Shown here: one piece after another, positions 46,610 to 59,484 of the stretch
Layout of the letters: every line of letters begins with the position of its first letter
How positions within the stretch are numbered: position 1 is the first letter of the stretch
Assembly (NCBI RefSeq): GCF_029893325.1
Contig: NZ_JARXWL010000008.1
Span: forward strand, 1 to 64,000
Length of the DNA stretch: 64,000 nt
Direction of reading: 5' to 3'
From: Enterococcus sp. PF1-24
GTDB lineage: Bacteria; Bacillota; Bacilli; Lactobacillales; Enterococcaceae
Notes under the pieces: generated by a model
What the model saw: the letters and a program-made list of their open reading frames with translations, nothing else
What the model was told of the DNA's origin: nothing
Databases searched by the model: none
Translations under genes and position numbers: made by a program

Positions 46610-47536
46610 ATGATTACGCAAACTGAAAAAATTAGTTTAAAACATTTGTTAACGGTGGAAGCTTTAACGGATCAAGAAGTATTAGGCTTAGTTCGTCGGG
46701 GTAAAGAATTTAAAGAAGGTGCTGTCTGGATGCCAAAAAACAGACAATACTTTGCTTCGAATCTTTTCTTTGAAAATAGTACGAGAACTCATAAAAGTTT
46801 TGATGTTGCCGAAAGAAAACTTGGTTTAGAAGTGATTGAATTTGACAGTTCAACTAGTTCGGTTCAAAAAGGTGAAACCTTGTATGACACAGTTTTAACG
46901 CTTTCTGCTTTAGGGATTGATATCGCGGTAATTCGTCACGGAGATGAAAATTATTACGATGAATTGATTCAAAGTAAAACTATTCAATGTTCAATCGTTA
47001 ACGGTGGTGACGGTAGTGGTCAGCATCCAAGTCAATGTTTACTAGATTTAATGACTATTTATGAAGAGTTTGGTCACTTCACAGGCTTGAAAGTCGCAAT
47101 CGTAGGGGATATCACGCATTCTCGGGTAGCAAAATCAAATATGCAAATGTTAAAACGCTTGGGAGCTGAAGTTTATTTCTCAGGTCCTAGAAAATGGTAT
47201 GACGAAGATTTTGAAGTTTACGGACACTATTTACCAATTGATGAGTTAGTAGAAATGGTAGACGTGATGATGTTATTACGCGTGCAACACGAACGTCATG
47301 ACGGTGGCGAAAGTTTTTCAAAAGAAGAATATCACGAAAAATATGGTTTAACTTTGGCAAGAGAAGCTCGTATGAAGAAAGATGCTATTATCATGCATCC
47401 AGCGCCAGTTAATCGCGACGTAGAAATCGCTGATTCATTAGTAGAAAGCTTGAAATCACGAATCGTTGAACAAATGACCAATGGCGTTTTCGTCCGCATG
47501 GCAATTTTAGAAGCCATTTTAAACGGAAAAGCGTAG
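46610..47536 (+). CDS. pyrB: Aspartate carbamoyltransferase catalytic subunit
   Basis: PyrB joins carbamoyl phosphate to aspartate, the committed step of pyrimidine synthesis. The 308-residue protein has the carbamoyl-phosphate site [19 protein letters not shown] and the aspartate-site [11 protein letters not shown]. No regulatory chain (pyrI) is present, as in other Firmicutes. CTGGAGGAG precedes the ATG. Confidence 0.96.
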   Translation: MITQTEKISLKHLLTVEALTDQEVLGLVRRGKEFKEGAVWMPKNRQYFASNLFFENSTRTHKSFDVAERKLGLEVIEFDSSTSSVQKGETLYDTVLTLSALGIDIAVIRHGDENYYDELIQSKTIQCSIVNGGDGSGQHPSQCLLDLMTIYEEFGHFTGLKVAIVGDITHSRVAKSNMQMLKRLGAEVYFSGPRKWYDEDFEVYGHYLPIDELVEMVDVMMLLRVQHERHDGGESFSKEEYHEKYGLTLAREARMKKDAIIMHPAPVNRDVEIADSLVESLKSRIVEQMTNGVFVRMAILEAILNGKA

Positions 47537-47571
47537 AGCGTTGTTAAAAATAATAGGGGGTAGCGGCAATT

Positions 47572-48858
47572 ATGAAAACACTGATTAAAAACGGGAAAAT
47601 TGTCATAAAAGATAATGAATGCACCAAAGCAGCAATTTGGATTGAAGATGGTGTGATTAAAGCCATTGGTACAGATTTTGATGAAATTCAATTTGATGAA
47701 GTTTATGATGCCCAAAACCAATTAATTACGCCTGGTTTAGTGGATGTTCATGTTCACTTAAGAGAACCTGGCTTCACATATAAAGAAACGATTGCCTCTG
47801 GTTCAAAAGCGGCAGCGCGGGGTGGCTTCACTACAGTTTGTGCCATGCCTAACTTAAATCCGGTACCTGATACTGTAGAAAAATTCCAAATGGTTCAGGA
47901 CATTATCAAAAAAGATGCAGTGGTTAAAGTTTTACAATATGCACCGATTACGGAAGATTTAAGAAGTGATGTTTTAACCGACCAAGTAGGTTTAAAAGCT
48001 GCAGGAGCTTTTGCGTTCACCAATGACGGTGTGGGGGTGCAAACCGCTGGCACGATGTATTTAGCCATGAAAGAAGCGGCGGCTAACAATATGGCTTTAG
48101 TAGCTCATACAGAAGATGAATCATTATTATTCGGCGGCGTGATGCACAAAGGAGAAGTTTCTGAAAAATTAGGTTTGCCAGGAATTTTAAGTGCCACGGA
48201 AGCTTCACAAATTGCGCGGGATTTACTTTTAGCAGAAGAAACTAGCTGTCATTATCATGTCTGCCACGTTTCTACCAAAGAAAGTGTGCGAGTGATTCGT
48301 GATGCCAAAAGAGCTGGCGTTCATGTAACCGCAGAAGTTTCTCCCCACCATTTAATTTTGATTGATGAAGATATCCCTGAAGATAATGGTTTTTGGAAGA
48401 TGAATCCGCCGTTGAGAGGCAGAGCAGATCGGGAAGCCTTAATTGAAGGTTTACTTGACGGCACGCTTGACTGTATCGCCACTGACCATGCGCCTCATGG
48501 CTTAGATGAAAAAAATCAAACTTTCTTAAAAGCACCGTTTGGAATCGTTGGTAGTGAAACAGCTTTTCAATTGATTTACACGCATTTTGTAGAAACTGGT
48601 AAATTCACTTTAGAGCAAGTGATTAACTGGATGGCGATTAAACCGGCTGAAATTTTCGGCTTAGCGGTAGGAACTTTAAATGTAGGTACACCAGCTGATA
48701 TCGCTGTTTTTGACTTAGAAAAAAACGAAGCGATTGACGATCAACAATTTGCTTCAATGGCTGTCAATACACCCTTTGTCGGTTGGAAAGTCAAAGGCAA
48801 CCCAATCTACACTTTCGTAGATGGCAAACTAGTTTATCAAAAGGATGGGAATAAATGA
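47572..48858 (+). CDS. pyrC: Dihydroorotase
   Basis: PyrC closes the pyrimidine ring by converting carbamoyl-aspartate to dihydroorotate. The 428-residue amidohydrolase has the metal motif [10 protein letters not shown], a later HxxxH-type pair (MALVAHTED and CHVSTKES), and ATDHAPHG with the catalytic Asp. It is the long type I dihydroorotase. The stop overlaps the carA start by four bases. Confidence 0.96.
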   Translation: MKTLIKNGKIVIKDNECTKAAIWIEDGVIKAIGTDFDEIQFDEVYDAQNQLITPGLVDVHVHLREPGFTYKETIASGSKAAARGGFTTVCAMPNLNPVPDTVEKFQMVQDIIKKDAVVKVLQYAPITEDLRSDVLTDQVGLKAAGAFAFTNDGVGVQTAGTMYLAMKEAAANNMALVAHTEDESLLFGGVMHKGEVSEKLGLPGILSATEASQIARDLLLAEETSCHYHVCHVSTKESVRVIRDAKRAGVHVTAEVSPHHLILIDEDIPEDNGFWKMNPPLRGRADREALIEGLLDGTLDCIATDHAPHGLDEKNQTFLKAPFGIVGSETAFQLIYTHFVETGKFTLEQVINWMAIKPAEIFGLAVGTLNVGTPADIAVFDLEKNEAIDDQQFASMAVNTPFVGWKVKGNPIYTFVDGKLVYQKDGNK

Positions 48859-49934
48859 AGCGTTTATTAGTACTTGAAGATGGCACTTGCTTTGAAGGCA
48901 AAGCATTTGGTGCAGATGTCAATGTATTTGGCGAAGTTGTCTTTACAACTAGTATGACAGGTTATCAAGAAACAATTACTGACCAAAGTTTTAATGGACA
49001 AATCATTACTTTTACTTATCCGATGGTGGGGAATTACGGCATCAATCGTGATGATTACGAATCAATTGCCCCAACTTGTAAAGGCGTGGTGGTGAAAGAG
49101 CATGCTCGCTTATCAAGTAATTGGCGGAATCAAATGACTTTAGATGAATTTTTAAAACGTAAAGGGATTCCGGGGATTTCTGGTATTGATACTCGTGCTT
49201 TAACCCGAAAAATTAGGGAATTTGGTACCATGAAAGCCAGCTTAGTTAACGCTGGGGATGATTTTAATCATATTTTTGATCAGTTAAAAGCGACTGTTTT
49301 ACCAACTAATCAAGTGGAGCAAGTTTCCACTACCAAACCATACCCCAGCCCAGGAATCGGCCGCAACGTTGTCGTTCTTGATTTCGGTTTAAAACACAGT
49401 ATTTTACGGGAGTTATCTAAACGGGAATGTAATTTAACCGTGATGCCTTACAATACTGATGCGCAGACGATTTTAGATTTATCGCCAGATGGCGTGATGT
49501 TAACCAACGGCCCTGGTGATCCGAAAGATGTGCCGGAAGCGATTGAAATGATTAAAGAAATTCAAGGAAAAGTTCCGATTTTCGGAATTTGTTTAGGGCA
49601 TCAATTGTTTGCCTTAGCCAATGGCGCCGATACTTATAAAATGAAATTCGGTCATCGTGGCTTAAATCATCCGGTAAAAGAAATTGCAACTGGAAGAATT
49701 GACTTTACTTCTCAAAACCATGGCTATGCGGTTGATGAAAAAACTATTAGCAATACAGAATTAATGGTTACCCATGTGGAAGTAAATGACGGCACAGTAG
49801 AAGGGGTTAGACATCGTCATTATCCAGCTTTTACGGTGCAATTTCACCCAGATGCGGCTCCGGGACCACATGATGCTTTACACTTATTTGATGAATTTAT
49901 GGAAATGATGGATGCATGGAAGGAGCAAAACTAG
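48855..49934 (+). CDS. carA: Carbamoyl-phosphate synthase small subunit
   Basis: CarA supplies ammonia from glutamine to CarB. The 359-residue protein has the N-terminal interaction domain and a class I glutaminase with the nucleophile Cys in [15 protein letters not shown]. The third triad residue is unusual: the usual HPE is HPD here ([12 protein letters not shown]), a conservative Glu-to-Asp change. The ATG overlaps the pyrC stop. The gene is coupled to carB, whose start is one base past its stop. Confidence 0.95.
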   Translation: MKRLLVLEDGTCFEGKAFGADVNVFGEVVFTTSMTGYQETITDQSFNGQIITFTYPMVGNYGINRDDYESIAPTCKGVVVKEHARLSSNWRNQMTLDEFLKRKGIPGISGIDTRALTRKIREFGTMKASLVNAGDDFNHIFDQLKATVLPTNQVEQVSTTKPYPSPGIGRNVVVLDFGLKHSILRELSKRECNLTVMPYNTDAQTILDLSPDGVMLTNGPGDPKDVPEAIEMIKEIQGKVPIFGICLGHQLFALANGADTYKMKFGHRGLNHPVKEIATGRIDFTSQNHGYAVDEKTISNTELMVTHVEVNDGTVEGVRHRHYPAFTVQFHPDAAPGPHDALHLFDEFMEMMDAWKEQN

Positions 49935-49935
49935 C

Positions 49936-52900
49936 GTGCCAAAAAGAACGGATATCAAAAAAATTATGGTTATCGGCTCTGGTCCGATTATTATTGGTCA
50001 AGCAGCTGAGTTTGATTACGCAGGAACACAAGCTTGCCTTGCTTTAAAAGAAGAAGGTTATGAAGTTGTTTTAGTAAACTCCAACCCTGCAACAATTATG
50101 ACTGATAAAGAAATCGCTCATAAAGTTTATATTGAACCGATTACTTTAGAGTTCGTTTCAAGAATTTTGCGAAAAGAGCGTCCTGATGCTTTATTACCAA
50201 CTTTAGGTGGTCAAACCGGATTGAATATGGCGATGGAATTAGCTGATTCTGGTATTTTAGACGAGTTAAATGTTGAACTATTAGGAACCAATCTTTCAGC
50301 GATTGACCAAGCTGAAGACCGTGATTTATTTAAACAGTTGATGGAAGATTTAAATCAACCAATCCCTGAATCTGAAATTGTTAATACAGTAGAAGAAGCC
50401 ATGGTTTTTGCAGAAAAAATTGGCTATCCAGTAATCGTTCGTCCCGCTTTTACTTTAGGAGGTACGGGTGGCGGTATGTGTGATAATGCCGAAGAATTAG
50501 CTGTTATTGCTGAAAATGGTTTGAAACTTTCACCAGCAACCCAATGTTTAATTGAAAAAAGTATTGCTGGTTTTAAAGAAATTGAATATGAAGTGATGCG
50601 AGATTCTGCCGATAATGCGATTGTGGTTTGTAATATGGAAAATTTTGATCCAGTGGGAATTCATACTGGTGATTCCATTGTTTTTGCTCCAAGTCAAACT
50701 TTATCAGATGCAGAATATCAATTGTTGCGAGATGCTTCCTTATCAATTATTCGGGCATTGAAAATTGAAGGTGGCTGTAACGTGCAGTTAGCGTTAGATC
50801 CTCACAGTTTTAATTATTATGTAATTGAAGTGAATCCACGGGTTTCTCGCTCTTCAGCGTTAGCTAGTAAAGCAACTGGCTATCCAATTGCAAAATTAGC
50901 TGCTAAAATTGCTGTCGGTTTAACTTTAGATGAAATGAAAAACCCAGTAACAGAAACGACTTACGCGGAATTTGAACCGGCTTTAGACTATGTGGTTGCC
51001 AAAATCCCCCGCTGGCCTTTTGATAAATTTGAAAAAGGTGAACGCCGTTTAGGTACTCAAATGAAAGCTACAGGGGAAGTCATGGCGATTGGCCGAAATA
51101 TTGAAGAATCATTGCTAAAAGCAGTACGTTCTTTAGAAATCGGCACCCATCATGTAGAAATTAAAGAGTTTGCTGAAGTTAGCGATGAATTACTAACAGA
51201 AAAAATTGTTAAAGCTCAAGATGATCGCTTATTTTACTTAGCAGAAACCTTACGTCGCGGTTATACCATTGAAGAATTAAGCGAATTAACTAAAATTGAT
51301 TTATTTTTCTTAGATAAATTATTGCATATTATTGAGTTAGAAAAAGAATTAGCCGAAAATGTTGATGATTTAGAAGTGTTAAAAGAAGCCAAGCAAAATG
51401 GCTTTACCGACCGCAAGATTGCTGAATTGTGGCAAACAACGGCAGAAAAAATCGTTCAAATGCGTAAAGCACATCAGATTTTACCAGTTTATAAAATGGT
51501 AGATACTTGTGCAGCTGAATTTGAATCACAAACGCCTTATTTCTACAGCACTTATGAAATGGAAAATGAGAGTGTTGCATCTGATAAACCGTCTGTTTTA
51601 GTTTTAGGTTCAGGACCGATTCGTATTGGGCAAGGGGTGGAGTTTGATTACGCCACCGTTCATTCAGTAAAAGCTATTCAAGCTGCTGGTTATGAAGCAA
51701 TCATTATGAATAGTAACCCTGAAACAGTTTCTACCGACTTTTCAATTTCAGATAAGCTTTACTTTGAGCCATTAACTTTAGAAGATGTTATGAATGTTAT
51801 TGATTTGGAGCAGCCGATAGGGGTAATCGTTCAGTTCGGTGGTCAAACCGCGATTAATTTAGCAGAGCCTTTAGTTAAAAATGGTGTAAAAATCTTAGGG
51901 ACTACTATTGAAGATTTGGACCGCGCAGAAAATCGTGATTTGTTTGAACAAGCTTTAAAAACTTTAGATATCCCACAACCGCCAGGGAATACTGCAACAA
52001 GTAAAGAAGAAGCAGTTGTGATTGCGAATGAAATTGGTTATCCAGTATTAGTGCGACCAAGTTATGTTTTAGGCGGTCGTGCTATGGAAATCGTTGAAAA
52101 TCAAATCGACTTAGAAGATTATATGGTTAATGCTGTTAAAGCATCGCCAGAGCATCCAGTTTTAGTTGACAGCTATTTAGTTGGAAAAGAATGTGAAGTA
52201 GATGCCATTTGTGACGGTGAAACGGTCTTAATTCCGGGAATTATGGAGCATATCGAACGAGCTGGGGTTCACTCAGGGGATTCAATGGCGGTTTATCCAC
52301 CACAAACTCTCTCTGCTGAAATTCAAGCAACAATTGCTGACTACACAAAACGCTTAGCATTAGGCCTAAACTGTATCGGCATGATGAATATCCAGTTTGT
52401 AATTAGCGAAAATAAAGTTTATGTGATTGAAGTTAACCCACGAGCAAGTCGGACGGTACCATTTTTAAGTAAAATTACTGGTATTCCGATGGCGCAAGTG
52501 GCAACCAAAGCGATTTTAGGTACGCGTTTAACAGATTTAGGTTATCAAGATGGCTTATATCCAGAAAGTCAATCGGTTCATATTAAAGCACCAGTTTTCT
52601 CTTTCACTAAGTTGCAAAAAGTCGATACTTACTTAGGCCCAGAAATGAAATCAACCGGTGAAGTAATGGGGACTGATCAAAACTTAGAAAAAGCCTTGTA
52701 TAAAGCTTTTGAAGCTTCAGGTTTACATTTACCAAGTTATGGCGCAGTATTGTTTACGATTGCGGATGACGCCAAAGATGAAGCGCTAGATTTAGCAAAA
52801 CGGTTTAATGAAATTGGTTATAGCTTGATTGCGACTGAAGGCACCGCTAAATTCCTTGAAGCTAACGATTTAACCGTTAAACACACGGCTAAAATTTCTG

Positions 52901-53118
52901 AATCGGCTGAGTTGAATGTGATAGATTTAATTCGCAGTGGCGAAGCCCAACTGGTGATTAACACCATGGATAAAAATCGTAATAATGCTTCAGAGGACGG
53001 CTTTAAGATTCGTCGTGAAGCAGTGGAGCACGGGGTACCATTATTTACTTCATTAGATACAGCCAACGCTATCTTAAAAGTTATGGAATCACGAGCTTTT
53101 TCAACAAGTGCTATCTAA
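49936..53118 (+). CDS. carB: Carbamoyl-phosphate synthase large subunit
   Basis: CarB makes carbamoyl phosphate from bicarbonate, ammonia and two ATP. I start it at the GTG at 49936, which has GGAAGGAG upstream inside carA, giving 1060 residues. Two homologous ATP-grasp halves are present, each opening with VIGSGPI..GQ..EFDYA (residues about 12 and 555), and a C-terminal allosteric MGS-like domain follows ([16 protein letters not shown]). The sequence is full length. Confidence 0.96.
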   Translation: MPKRTDIKKIMVIGSGPIIIGQAAEFDYAGTQACLALKEEGYEVVLVNSNPATIMTDKEIAHKVYIEPITLEFVSRILRKERPDALLPTLGGQTGLNMAMELADSGILDELNVELLGTNLSAIDQAEDRDLFKQLMEDLNQPIPESEIVNTVEEAMVFAEKIGYPVIVRPAFTLGGTGGGMCDNAEELAVIAENGLKLSPATQCLIEKSIAGFKEIEYEVMRDSADNAIVVCNMENFDPVGIHTGDSIVFAPSQTLSDAEYQLLRDASLSIIRALKIEGGCNVQLALDPHSFNYYVIEVNPRVSRSSALASKATGYPIAKLAAKIAVGLTLDEMKNPVTETTYAEFEPALDYVVAKIPRWPFDKFEKGERRLGTQMKATGEVMAIGRNIEESLLKAVRSLEIGTHHVEIKEFAEVSDELLTEKIVKAQDDRLFYLAETLRRGYTIEELSELTKIDLFFLDKLLHIIELEKELAENVDDLEVLKEAKQNGFTDRKIAELWQTTAEKIVQMRKAHQILPVYKMVDTCAAEFESQTPYFYSTYEMENESVASDKPSVLVLGSGPIRIGQGVEFDYATVHSVKAIQAAGYEAIIMNSNPETVSTDFSISDKLYFEPLTLEDVMNVIDLEQPIGVIVQFGGQTAINLAEPLVKNGVKILGTTIEDLDRAENRDLFEQALKTLDIPQPPGNTATSKEEAVVIANEIGYPVLVRPSYVLGGRAMEIVENQIDLEDYMVNAVKASPEHPVLVDSYLVGKECEVDAICDGETVLIPGIMEHIERAGVHSGDSMAVYPPQTLSAEIQATIADYTKRLALGLNCIGMMNIQFVISENKVYVIEVNPRASRTVPFLSKITGIPMAQVATKAILGTRLTDLGYQDGLYPESQSVHIKAPVFSFTKLQKVDTYLGPEMKSTGEVMGTDQNLEKALYKAFEASGLHLPSYGAVLFTIADDAKDEALDLAKRFNEIGYSLIATEGTAKFLEANDLTVKHTAKISESAELNVIDLIRSGEAQLVINTMDKNRNNASEDGFKIRREAVEHGVPLFTSLDTANAILKVMESRAFSTSAI

Positions 53119-53138
53119 TTAAGATTGACAGCAAGCGT

Positions 53139-53206
53139 TTTGTCCCTTATGGTGGTAAGCAAGGAAACAATCTTGTTTACCACTGTTCAGGTGGGCAAAA
53201 AGATAT
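53139..53206 (+). other. Long hairpin between carB and pyrK
   Basis: GTGGTAAGCAAGG at 53152-53164 pairs with TCTTGTTTACCAC at 53171-53183 almost perfectly. Outer arms TTTTGTCCC (53138-53146) and GGGCAAAA (53193-53200) can pair too. No T-run follows immediately, so it is likely an RNA-processing or stabilising element inside the operon rather than a full terminator. Confidence 0.5.
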
Positions 53207-53230
53207 ACATATTAGGTTAAAGGAGTCGTT

Positions 53231-54945
<1,715 letters not shown>

Positions 54946-54978
54946 AAATACATTAAAACGAATTAAGGAGCTATCTAA

Positions 54979-55692
54979 ATGAGTGAAGAACGTCCGATTA
55001 TTGCGTTAGATTTTGCTAGTCGTCAAGAAATTGAAGCTTTTTTAGCAAATTTTCCAGCTTCAGAAAGCTTATTTGTAAAAGTTGGCATGGAATTATTTTA
55101 TCAAGAAGGTCCGGAAATTGTTAGATGGTTAAAAGGTTTAGGTCATGATATTTTCTTGGATTTAAAACTGCATGACATTCCTAATACCGTTCATAAAGCT
55201 ATGATTGGCTTAGCTAAATTAGGTGTAAAAATCACCAATGTTCACGCGGCTGGTGGAATTGAAATGATGAAAGCCGCCCAAGCTGGTTTAGTGAAAGGCG
55301 CTCAAGGAGCTGCGGTTCCTGAATTGATTGCCGTTACGCAACTTACTTCAACTAGCGAAGCGGAAATGCAAGCAGATCAGCTGATTCCAGTTTCACTACA
55401 AGAAAGTGTATTACACTACGCAAAATGTGCAGAAACTGCTGGTTTAGCTGGCGTTGTCTGTTCAGCTTTAGAGGTTAAAGAAATTCATCAAGCAACCAAT
55501 CAAAGTTTTGTCTGCTTAACGCCAGGAATTCGTCCGGCCGGTAGTAGTATTGGCGATCAAAAACGTGTGGTTACACCAGCGATGGCGAAAGAAATCGGTT
55601 CAACTTATATTGTAATCGGTCGACCAATTACGCAAGCAGAAAATCCTTATCAAGCTTATTGTGAAATTAAAAAAGAATGGAGCGAAAAATAA
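54979..55692 (+). CDS. pyrF: Orotidine 5'-phosphate decarboxylase
   Basis: PyrF makes UMP, the last step. The 237-residue protein has the active-site sequence [13 protein letters not shown], in which the catalytic Asp-Lys-Asp array is visible, and the phosphate-binding [14 protein letters not shown] precedes the ATG. It is directly followed by pyrE with no gap. Confidence 0.96.
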   Translation: MSEERPIIALDFASRQEIEAFLANFPASESLFVKVGMELFYQEGPEIVRWLKGLGHDIFLDLKLHDIPNTVHKAMIGLAKLGVKITNVHAAGGIEMMKAAQAGLVKGAQGAAVPELIAVTQLTSTSEAEMQADQLIPVSLQESVLHYAKCAETAGLAGVVCSALEVKEIHQATNQSFVCLTPGIRPAGSSIGDQKRVVTPAMAKEIGSTYIVIGRPITQAENPYQAYCEIKKEWSEK

Positions 55693-56325
55693 ATGACAGA
55701 TTTAGCCAAAAATATTGCCCAAGATTTATTAGAAATTGAAGCGGTTTTTTTAAGTCCCAACGAGCCATTTACTTGGGCTAGTGGAATTAAAAGTCCGATT
55801 TATTGCGATAATCGCATGACAATGAGCTATCCGAAAATTCGTCGGAACATTGCTCAAGGATTAGCAGATCAAATTAAAGCCACTTATCCTGATGTAGAAG
55901 TAATTGCAGGTACAGCAACAGCCGGGATTCCTCATGCTGCTTGGGTAGCGGAAATTCTTGATTTGCCTATGGTTTATATTCGCAGTAAAGCTAAAGATCA
56001 CGGTAAAGGCAATCAAATCGAAGGCCGCATCACTGAAAATCAAAAAATGGTAATTATTGAAGATTTGATTTCGACAGGCGGGAGTGTTTTAGAAGCGGCA
56101 GAAGCAGCTCAAAGAGAAGGTGCCGATGTCTTAGGCGTCGCTGCCATCTTCACTTATGAATTACCGAAAGGCTTAGAAAATTTTGCGGCTAAAAATGTTG
56201 ATTTAACAACTTTAACTAACTATTCTACATTATTAGAAGTTGCGGTTGCTAAAGATTACATTAAAGAAGCGGATTTAGCTTTATTACAAGAGTGGAAAAA
56301 AGATCCAGCTAATTGGTTGAAATAA
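55693..56325 (+). CDS. pyrE: Orotate phosphoribosyltransferase
   Basis: PyrE joins orotate to PRPP. The 210-residue protein has the PRPP loop [19 protein letters not shown] and the early [17 protein letters not shown]. The ATG begins on the base after the pyrF stop. This is the last pyrimidine gene. No terminator is obvious right after it, and the frameshifted gene follows after 23 bases, so it may be in the same transcript. Confidence 0.96.
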   Translation: MTDLAKNIAQDLLEIEAVFLSPNEPFTWASGIKSPIYCDNRMTMSYPKIRRNIAQGLADQIKATYPDVEVIAGTATAGIPHAAWVAEILDLPMVYIRSKAKDHGKGNQIEGRITENQKMVIIEDLISTGGSVLEAAEAAQREGADVLGVAAIFTYELPKGLENFAAKNVDLTTLTNYSTLLEVAVAKDYIKEADLALLQEWKKDPANWLK

Positions 56326-56348
56326 CACTTTAGAAAGAGGGGAGTAAA

Positions 56349-57219
56349 ATGGACTCAGCTTTAAAGCTAAGAATGTTAGTAGATAGTGGCGAAGTTGTAG
56401 CAGATCCATCATCCTTTCTATCTGAATCAGAATTAATTAAAAAATTTGCAGATTTAGAAAATTTGACGACACTAGGAAAAATTTTTGCCCTAATAGGTGT
56501 GGCAGAAATTCCTTTCAGCTATGAACTGAAATTTGTTCAAGAATTAGTAACATTTATTAATGAAAATGTAGCAACTGAATCTGGTTTTTCAATTACTGGC
56601 AAAAAAGAAGGCATTGTTCCGTGCTATAATGCTATGCTGTTAGAAGCTTATATTAGATTGGGCTTAGGAGCAACTAAGCAAGCTAAATCAGCTTTAAAAT
56701 GGATTACAACTTATCAAGTTTTTGAGCGTAATCAAAAGATAGTGTGGCAATATGATGGTATTTGTAAATATGGTGGCTGTATGAAAAATGTCCCTTGTTA
56801 CATCGGAATTGGGAAATCAGTCAGAGCCTTTCTTACTTATAAAGAAAAAGTAACCGATGATAATCTTGTAGTTAACGATTTAATACAACAAGGATTAGCA
56901 TATATGCTAAAACACAAAATGTTTAAAAGACTATCGAGTAATCAGTATAATTAGTTCGCATATATCAGAAACAATGTTTCCACAAAGCTATGCACTTTCA
57001 CTTACTGATTTATTGTATATTGCTAGTCAAGGAAACTTATTGGCGGAAGAAAATTGTCTGGAACCTTTATCTCTAATTCAACAAAAAAGAACAAAGTCAA
57101 ACGGTTGGAAAATTGATTATAACTATAAGTATAATGGATATATTGTTTTTAAAAATGGAAGAAAAGATTCAGAATGGTTAACTTATTTTTATAATTGGTC
57201 ACTTAAAGAAAATAATTAG
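56349..57219 (+). pseudogene. Frameshifted prenyltransferase/cyclase-like (alpha-toroid) gene
   Basis: Two open pieces cover 56349-56954 (201 codons) and the region up to 57219 in the next frame. Removing one base near 56946-56949 joins them in a continuous reading, LSSNQ then IISSHISETMFPQSYALSL, about 289 codons long. The protein has helical repeats and the cluster KYGGCMKNVPCYIGIGKSVRAFLTY, which recalls squalene-cyclase or prenyltransferase-like proteins. I could not name a function. GAAAGAGGGGAG precedes the first ATG. The break may be a true mutation or a sequencing error. The gene's end is marked by a shared terminator. Confidence 0.75.
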
Positions 57220-57232
57220 ATAGAGAATATAA

Positions 57233-57260
57233 AAAAACAGGCAATTTTGCCTGTTTTTTT
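57233..57260. terminator. Bidirectional terminator
   Basis: AAAAACAGGCA pairs with TGCCTGTTTTT around a short loop, with T-runs on both strands. It ends the pyr-side transcript and the choline-kinase-like gene. Confidence 0.85.
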
Positions 57261-57261
57261 A

Positions 57262-58215
57262 TTATGCTAATTCTACCATTTTATAAATTGGAAAATCTGG
57301 GTCTTCTGATAAAGCTAAAATATTTTTGCGGAAACGTTCATAACGCATATCACAATAATCCAAGAAATTATCGCCACAGTAATGACGAATCAACGCCCAA
57401 ACTGTCCACATTAAATCTTGCGCCACCATATAACCTTTAATTGTATGAATATTGGCTTCACTAATTTGATTGCCATAATAGTTTTGCAAAAAGCTATCAA
57501 TCGCTTGTGGCGGTAAGTTAGTTTCAATAATGAAAGCTGCTAAATCAAAGTTAGGATCATTTAAGCCAGAGTATTCCCAGTCGATTAAATAAAAGTCTTT
57601 GTTTGTGCTAACTAAAAAGTTTTCTGGTACTGTATCGTTATGACAAGGAACTAGGGGTACGTTAGCAATATAATCTTCAAAATAATTAAAAGTTTTTTCT
57701 TTTAATAAATAATAATCAGAAAATAAAGCTCCGTTAATCTCCTCGATAATCTCTTCATATTTGGCTAATTCATCTTGCCAACTGAAAATGTTTTTAAAAG
57801 AAATCGTACTAGTATGAATTTTTTTCAATAAACCAGCCACTTGCTGTAAGCTGTCTTTTGAAAAAGGTTCAGCTTGTGCTAAATTACAACTGTCAGCGAC
57901 AAATTCACTAATTTTAATCCCAGTTTTAGCATCAAAGTAGATACATTTAGAATTAATGCCAAAACTATCAATTGCTTTAGTATTATATTCTTCAATATCA
58001 CGGTCAATCATTTGATCCGTTAAGACCCCAGGTTCTCTGACAATGTAGTCTTTTCCCTGAATGGTCATTAAATAATTGTAGTTCGTTAGTCCACCAGCAA
58101 AACGAGAGCGGTCAAAAACTAACGAATCATCATTAAAAACTTTTTGCAAAGTTTGAGTAATGGTTAATTCAATGGAATCAACCATAGATAAGTTTTCTTC
58201 TTCATAGTTTCTCAT
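57262..58215 (-). CDS. Choline/ethanolamine kinase family protein (LicA-like)
   Basis: The protein has about 317 residues (start uncertain: the ATG at 58215 is chosen; 58233 and 58185 are alternatives, none with a strong ribosome site). The kinase motifs are HND in VPCHNDTVPENFL (catalytic Asp) and DWEYSGLNDPNFDLA (metal-binding Asp). The N-terminal FAGGLTNYNYL is the nucleotide loop. The family phosphorylates choline, ethanolamine or thiamine. Sitting divergent from a choline-degrading cluster, choline is a good guess. It might save choline as phosphocholine or decorate the cell wall. Confidence 0.8.
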   Translation of the reverse strand: MRNYEEENLSMVDSIELTITQTLQKVFNDDSLVFDRSRFAGGLTNYNYLMTIQGKDYIVREPGVLTDQMIDRDIEEYNTKAIDSFGINSKCIYFDAKTGIKISEFVADSCNLAQAEPFSKDSLQQVAGLLKKIHTSTISFKNIFSWQDELAKYEEIIEEINGALFSDYYLLKEKTFNYFEDYIANVPLVPCHNDTVPENFLVSTNKDFYLIDWEYSGLNDPNFDLAAFIIETNLPPQAIDSFLQNYYGNQISEANIHTIKGYMVAQDLMWTVWALIRHYCGDNFLDYCDMRYERFRKNILALSEDPDFPIYKMVELA

Positions 58216-58773
58216 AGAATAACATCCAATCAATTTTTTATAACAGCTTTATGAAATAATGAGGCATTTTTTTGTTACCGTTTACGCATTTATTAGTTAT
58301 TTTATAAAACCAGCTTTAGAATTTATAGAAAAATCCTAATCCCTTGATAAGCTAGGGTTTAAAACTTTTTTCTTCAACTCTTTTAATTATACTCCATTCT
58401 CTTCTTAAAAAAAAGAATCGTGATTGACTTCCCCAAAATAATTCCATAATGATGACAATTTATTTCTATAGATAGTTACTAAATAACTGATTACTAATCG
58501 TTTTGTATAAAAGATTGGACTTTTCAGACATTTTATAAAAATGGCAAAATCTTGTTAAAAAATTCAGATTGTACTACAAAGTCGTATTTGTACTATTTTT
58601 TAAGTAATCGGTTTCAAAAATACAAAATAGTCCTCCAGAATATGCGATTTTATATTTTCGTCACATGATAGTATGAATTTATACAGACGGGAGTCGTTTG
58701 TTCTTTAAATTTATTAGTAAAAAATCATTTCAACAAATGATTTATAAATTAAGTTAAGAAAGGGGATTAACTA
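58216..58773. promoter_or_regulatory. Long non-coding spacer between divergent choline genes
   Basis: These 558 bases are very AT-rich and have no convincing gene. A cre-like element, TGTTACCGTTTACG (58273-58286), matches the CcpA operator consensus at about 12 of 14 positions. Such a site would allow carbon-catabolite control of either side, though it lies near the choline-kinase-like gene. The last 100 bases should hold the promoter of the BMC operon. I could not identify a clear -35/-10 pair. No terminator or riboswitch was recognised. Confidence 0.4.
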
Positions 58774-59073
58774 GTGGAGTATCAAGGTAATGAAGCATTA
58801 GGTTTAGTTGAAACAAAAGGAATGGTTCCAGCAATTCAAGCTGCCGATACAATGTTAAAAGCAGCTGATGTTCAATTGGTCTCTTATGAAAATGTCGGTT
58901 CAACTTTAGTAACTGTAATGGTTAAAGGTGATGTTGCAGCCGTAAAATCAGCAGTTGAAGCGGGTGCTGCGGCAGCTGCTAAAATTGGTGAAGTTACAGC
59001 CTACAACGTGATGCCACGACCAATCCGTCCAATCGGACACATCGTTATGGCTCATGACATTGATGCCGAGTAA
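58774..59073 (+). CDS. BMC shell protein (BMC-H hexamer)
   Basis: This 99-residue bacterial-microcompartment shell protein opens [26 protein letters not shown], has [32 protein letters not shown] in the middle, and ends with [12 protein letters not shown]. Six copies form a flat hexagon with a central pore. GAAAGGGG precedes the GTG start. It is the first gene of the choline cluster and pairs with the shorter shell protein that follows. Confidence 0.95.
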   Translation: MEYQGNEALGLVETKGMVPAIQAADTMLKAADVQLVSYENVGSTLVTVMVKGDVAAVKSAVEAGAAAAAKIGEVTAYNVMPRPIRPIGHIVMAHDIDAE

Positions 59074-59157
59074 ACAGTTAAAAATCTGAAAAGTTACCAG
59101 TTTGATTGAATTGAATAATTGGTAACTCCCACTTAGAAATAGAAAGGAGCATAACTA

Positions 59158-59442
59158 TTGGACGCATTAGGATTTATTGAAACTTTTGGTTTAGTTTTTG
59201 TAATGGAAGCAGCTGATGCTATGTGTAAAGCAGCTGATGTTGATTTAATTGGCTATGAAAACGTAGCATCTGGCTATGTTTCGGTATTAGTCAAAGGTGA
59301 TGTTGGTGCTGTTCAAGCAGCAGTTGAAGCTGGTGTTGAAGCAGTTAATCATATGGGAGCTGAAGTTTACAGCCATAATGTAATTCCTCATCCTCATCAA
59401 GATATTGAAAAAATTATTGGTCGTTATTCCTTTGATGTTTAA
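59158..59442 (+). CDS. BMC shell protein (second BMC-H)
   Basis: This 94-residue single-domain shell protein has DALGFIETFGLVFVMEAADAMCKAADVDLIGYENVASGYVSVLVKGDV and ends HNVIPHPHQDIEKIIGRY. It is clearly related to the first shell protein, but the pore-facing and C-terminal parts differ, so the two probably build mixed facets. It starts at a TTG preceded by AAAGGAG. Genes for the pentamer (EutN/CcmL type) and trimer shell proteins are not in view and may lie beyond the window. Confidence 0.95.
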   Translation: MDALGFIETFGLVFVMEAADAMCKAADVDLIGYENVASGYVSVLVKGDVGAVQAAVEAGVEAVNHMGAEVYSHNVIPHPHQDIEKIIGRYSFDV

Positions 59443-59484
59443 GCTTTGAAATATGCGGCTTTTTCAGAAAAGAGGTGAAAGTAA

